Shown piece after piece: positions 60,256 to 64,000 of a stretch of DNA of 64,000 bases. The translations under genes and the position numbers were made by a program. Numbering within the stretch: position 1 is the stretch's first letter; each line of letters begins with the position of its first letter. The notes below the pieces were generated by a model, which saw only the letters and a program-made list of their open reading frames with translations, did no database searches and was not told the DNA's origin. Source of the DNA: Undaria pinnatifida (lineage: Eukaryota > Sar > Phaeophyceae > Laminariales > Alariaceae). Where the stretch lies: NCBI GenBank assembly GCA_012845835.1, contig JABAKD010000023.1, positions 8,507,147 through 8,571,146 on the forward strand, written 5' to 3'.

Positions 60256-61529
60256 ATATATGGTACACCTCCACCGTGTTACGTAGCATGGGTCCATAAC
60301 GTTATGAGGCTCGTCACCGTATCAGCTGTATTCATTGGACATTCCTCGTCGAAGAACAATTTAAGCCACGTCCGATATACATTCTCGTCGGCTGGTTATC
60401 CAGAAAATGACAATTTTCCACTGCACACACTCAGTATACGGTGGGAGGGTTACCCACATGTTCGCGACTGAGTAACATATAATACCTAATTCAACTTAAG
60501 CTTCAATATTGTTCAAATAAACGATTCTCTATATAAGCTTCAAAATTGCATACCTAAGTGCAACTCTTGCAGTAGAGTACGCGTGTTCGACGCATGGCTA
60601 TGTCGTTTTTCTGAGTCTTGTCACGTGAGGAGACCTTCACGTCAACCCAACAGAAATGTAGGCGAAAAATTACAACCCGACCAACAAGGACACCTATGGG
60701 CTAGGTACACGAAAAAACGGTTGTTGGAATATGGCGTTCCGACGACCTTGGTGAGCTCCGCCGTTCAGAAATCGTTTCCCCACGAAGTGCTATGCCTATC
60801 GTAGAACGCGACGTATATCTTCAAAGGTACCGAGGGAGATCAGGTGACTTGGCTCTCATTGCGTGAATTATATGAGTAGGCACACGCTAGATGGACCATT
60901 CAACACGAAAACGTTAGAGGGGCGATACAGGACAATGCGGTTGGCTACAATAAAATAAAGCCATCTGAGAACAGCTTACCATGCAACTCTTACGTTCTCG
61001 GCAATATTACTAAACTATATAAAGAGGTTGTGCATTGAACGACCGTTTAGGTGGTCCATTCCAAAAATATGGCACTTGTAGGCAGGCCATGGGAATCGCC
61101 ACACATTTCGGCGGTTTTCCGCTATTGTTGTGCTTGCCGTCAGACAATGTGCATTGTGGGCTTCAGCGTTTGACCACCAATAAACACTGCCAGAGAGAGC
61201 AGAGCAGACTCACAGGAAATTCCCAAAATGGGAGTAGTATACAGCAATACGCACTAAGCCTCCTACTCCATTCCGGCTACCAATTGCTCAAAATAATCCA
61301 GCTGCCGCTCTTGCTCCATCCTTCTTTTTTCGTCACAAGCATGCCCATCTGCCGTCTACGCCGTCGTTACCCCCCAACAACGTAGACTATTTCAGTACGA
61401 CACATGCCACGCAAAATGTTCGCCATTTCGACTATGATACATCCTACACTTCCAACATAAATATTCCTAGTATGAAGCACTTCGCTTGAGCATTTTGTAC
61501 CCCACACTGAAGCATAATACATATATATT

Positions 61530-62760
61530 ACGTCAATATCTTCCTGGCTATCTATGACGTAGTTCTCATTCTTTCCCCCAATCCCCCTCCACCCCCCCTC
61601 CAACGCCCCCTCTTTTCCAGCCACCCGCACGATCGCCTAGACCTAGCACCACGCGTATAACAAGCCCCTACATATCTTTGATATCCGCCGGAGTGTATTT
61701 GAACATTATTCGTGACCTAAACCTCCTTTAAACCGCCCCCCCCCCCCCCCCCTCCCTTCTCGCTCTCCCTTGCTCAAACGCCTCACCTAATATCGAAATC
61801 CGCCTGATAAATAAACACTTCACGCACTGGAAATCACCCCATTATCTTTCTCGAGCCATCCATGCCGCTGCTTTCCCCCCTCCCCCCGCCCCGAGCACCC
61901 CCTTCTTCCCCACCACCGGCACCATCGCCTAGACCTAGCACCACACGTATAACAAACCCCTCACCTAAAGCCCTTCCTTCCCCCCCCCCCCCGCCCCCTC
62001 CAACACCCCCCCCCCCCCCGCCTCTACCCCCCACCTCCCCAACCCCCCCCACCCCCTCGAACACTCCGCCCTCTCTCTACTCACTGATTATACGACTTAC
62101 CCCAGGATATATATGATGAACTTTTGCATTCTTTCCAAAACCGTCGCATTTATCCCCTCAAAATAATGTAAAGTTTTCACGCACAGATTGAGCTGCCTCA
62201 CTCGCCCCACCCCCGCCCCAACCCTACCCCCATGAAAAACTGGTGCATTTATTCATTGATTTATATTTATTAATTTATTTGTTTATTTATTTATTTGCTT
62301 ACTTATTTATTTCCCCAAAATCGTCAGATTTATCCCCTTACAAGGATTTATAGCTTCCACGCACCAATTGCCCGCCCGTCCGCCCCCCCCCCCCCCCGCT
62401 TCCCGCCCCCCCCCCTCCAACCCCGCTCGTTTTTGATCGAAACCTCCTTCAAAACTCCGCCCCCCCCTCACTGGTTATTCGACTCACAGAATTCACTTGA
62501 TAAACCGATGCATTCCCCTTCACAGCTGTCAGATTTGGTCCCCTTCAGGAACGGGTTTCATAGTTTCCGCGCACAGACTGACTAACGTCACCCTGTTGAC
62601 CCTGATAGCTACACTGTAGTTGTAAGGGGAGTCGCCGGCCTATATCCTTAATGAGGACACACAACTCGTAATACGCGCGATCGGAGTATCACACACAGCT
62701 TGCAAAGATGAGTTTCGACGAAATCGTCGATCTCACAGCTGCAGTATATGTTCATTTTTT
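61530..62760 (+). mobile_element. Long M-family retroposon
   Basis: Begins after the giant-repeat end with CTATCTATGACGTAG and a C-rich block, includes CGCCTAGACCTAGCACCACG twice (61640 and 61925), two ATTTATCCCCT modules, the GACTCACAGAATTCACTTGA module and GGACACACAACTCG, and ends GATGAGTTTCGACGAAATCG then TCGATCTCACAGCTGCAGT near 62745. Proline-rich frames are C-run artefacts. Confidence 0.75.
62255..62312 (+). repeat. (TTTA)n microsatellite inside M
   Basis: A run of TTTATTTATTTG-type units, mostly ATTT, lying between two M modules; other M copies lack it, so it expanded here. Confidence 0.85.
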
Positions 62761-62779
62761 TATCATGTATACATACATT

Positions 62780-63060
62780 TCGATTATGAGGTACTTCGTC
62801 TGAGGATTTTGTACCCCACACTAAAACACATACATGTTAAGAATCGAGTGAAAACGCGGTCTGATGGATAAAAACACGGCCTATGGAGTGAAGAGATTGA
62901 TATTACGAAGAAAAACAATATTCCGTCGGTTTTTGGTGTTAAATATCCCCGTCATCCAGAACACCTTTACCGCAAAGAAATATCCCCCCTCTACCGTATC
63001 AAGCGTAAGAGTGTGAACCGGTTACCCCCCCCCCCTTCGCACCACAAAGTATAATAGATG
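62780..63060. repeat. Giant-repeat terminal fragment with one motif P
   Basis: ATTATGAGGTACTTCG and TTTGTACCCCACACTAAAAC match 7770-7810 and 61475-61512. Further on, CCCCGTCATCCAGAACACCT then CCTCTACCGTATCAAGCG is a motif-P copy at about 62950-63010. Confidence 0.6.
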
Positions 63061-63251
63061 GTAGGAAGATCAAGGGACAATGGAAAGACGACTTTTTGTA
63101 ACAGTCGAGAACTTTGATGGCGAGATGAAGTAGGTGTGGGTGAGGATGGAAGGGATAATGGGCGCTAAGCAGAGAGGGGAATAGCTACATTTGGTCCATA
63201 GAACAGTGAAATAGATAGTAACTCGAAGGGGAAGAGGGACGCACTTGTAGA

Positions 63252-64000
63252 AATTTCCCCGCAAGCGGGCAAGACCCTCAGCCAACGAAACGCTCGACGA
63301 AAAATTCGAGACGGAAATCAACGCTCAGACAGAGGCAAACGTAGGTGTGCCGGAAAGAGAAGACCGTGGTTTAGACGGGTTGCAGAGAGAGTTGACAAGG
63401 GCAGAAGTGAAGAAGTGTGCAGCTAAACGCATGAATAGAAAGACAGCAGGGACAGATAACATAGTGAATGAGTTGATGAAATACGGGGGAGAGAGTATGC
63501 TTACCATGATGGTTGTTTTGTATAATTAGATATGGGAAAACGAGTACGCGTCAGAGAAGTGGAGAGAAGAAGAAGGAGTAAACTTGTTCAAGAATGGAGA
63601 CAAGGCTGACCTGGGGAACTACCGAGACATAACGCTATTAATCACCCTATGCAAAACATTCTGTAAGATTTTGAACGATATAACGGTAACAACGTGGGAG
63701 AAGGACAAAAACTTTAGCGAAGGGCAAGCAGAACCGAAGAATAATCGTGGTCGTGTAGGCCATGTGTAAGCATTCGGAATGGAAATTAATGATAGGAAGA
63801 ACACCGGGCTAACGACGTGATGTTTTTTCCTAGATGTGCCGAAGGCCTATGACACGGTATGGAGGAATGGTGTGTTGAACAATATGTAGGAAATTAGGAT
63901 CGGAGGAAATATGTGGCAGAATACTTAAATATCTGACTGAATATGAGACAGGTTCTTTGATGCTGGACGGCACGATGGACAGAAAAACATCGCAATATGC
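63252..64000 (+). pseudogene. Non-LTR retrotransposon reverse transcriptase, decayed and cut by the window edge
   Basis: One frame runs from 63252 with stops at 63527, 63767, 63818 and 63887, then a one-base shift. It keeps the order typical of LINE reverse transcriptases: TAGTDNIVNELMKYGGE (about 63450-63500), WENEYASEKWREEEGVNLFK, GDKADLGNYRDITLLITLCK (the N-Y-R-x-I-x-L-L block 1), FSEGQAEPKNNRGRVGHV (block 2), and CFFLDVPKAYDTVWRNG at 63821-63872, which holds the first catalytic aspartate of motif A. After the shift ILKYLTEYETGSLMLDGTMD continues the family pattern. The YADD motif would lie beyond the window. The intact enzyme copies element RNA into DNA at a nicked target; this copy cannot be functional. 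Confidence 0.93.

Larger units (their letters stand above)
45840..61520 (+). repeat. Giant repeat, copy IV
   Basis: Starts immediately after copy III (GGCAAATGTTTTAGGCGCTT, then the segment matching 27690) and runs to the terminal TTTGTACCCCAC block near 61500. It lacks the copy III insertions listed above. Its own insertions are 50026-50398 and 58945-60255, and it has small tandem duplications at 47790-48000 and 52267-52348. Confidence 0.85.

Overview
The window looks like repeat-dense nuclear DNA from a eukaryote, probably a repeat-rich protist or invertebrate, possibly close to a chromosome end. It holds an interstitial (CCCTAA)n telomeric tract, a decayed non-LTR retrotransposon reverse transcriptase, SINE- and MITE-like insertions, long C/G homopolymers and several satellites. 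There is no operon-like gene packing, and almost every open frame is short and interrupted. I cannot name the species. I found no intact gene that I can assign to a family with confidence.

The main structure is one very long, diverged repeat (the 'giant repeat') present as four partial copies, all on the + strand: copy I 1-7830, copy II about 11525-16290, copy III about 27690-45840 and copy IV about 45840-61520. Copies III and IV are the fullest and follow each other head to tail. Copies I and II match only the right part of the unit. Because the copies can be aligned by eye, they act as natural empty and filled sites. This exposes mobile DNA that a single copy would not show: a GGCC-ended, TTA-flanked MITE in copies III and IV (empty sites in I and II); a 373-bp element with 33-bp inverted ends in copy IV only; a module of two M fragments around a tRNA-derived SINE in copy III only; a 1.3-kb C-rich retroposon in copy IV only; and a 3.35-kb nested composite in copy I. 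At the same point as that composite, copy II carries telomeric repeats instead.

The DNA between giant-repeat copies (7830-11525, 16290-27690 and 61520-64000) is rich in a second family, here called M. M is a C-rich retroposon with a conserved 3' end that translates as MSFDEIFDLTAGVYFNF. Two truncated M copies have clear target-site duplications of 13 and 19 bp, so M moves by a LINE-like copy mechanism. The reverse transcriptase remnant at the right edge (63252-64000) is the only recognisable protein domain, and it is broken by stops and a frameshift.

A degenerate two-box motif (motif P: GTCATTCAGAAA, then a box like GTGCTACCTCTATCGTAG) recurs more than 20 times on both strands, mostly inside the giant repeat. 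In one place in each of the four copies it forms an inverted pair about 200 bp apart. It is the most general unexplained signal in the window. A few minus-strand frames conserved between copies suggest the giant repeat once carried genes, now decayed. All comparisons were made by eye; percentages and phylogeny would need alignment software.
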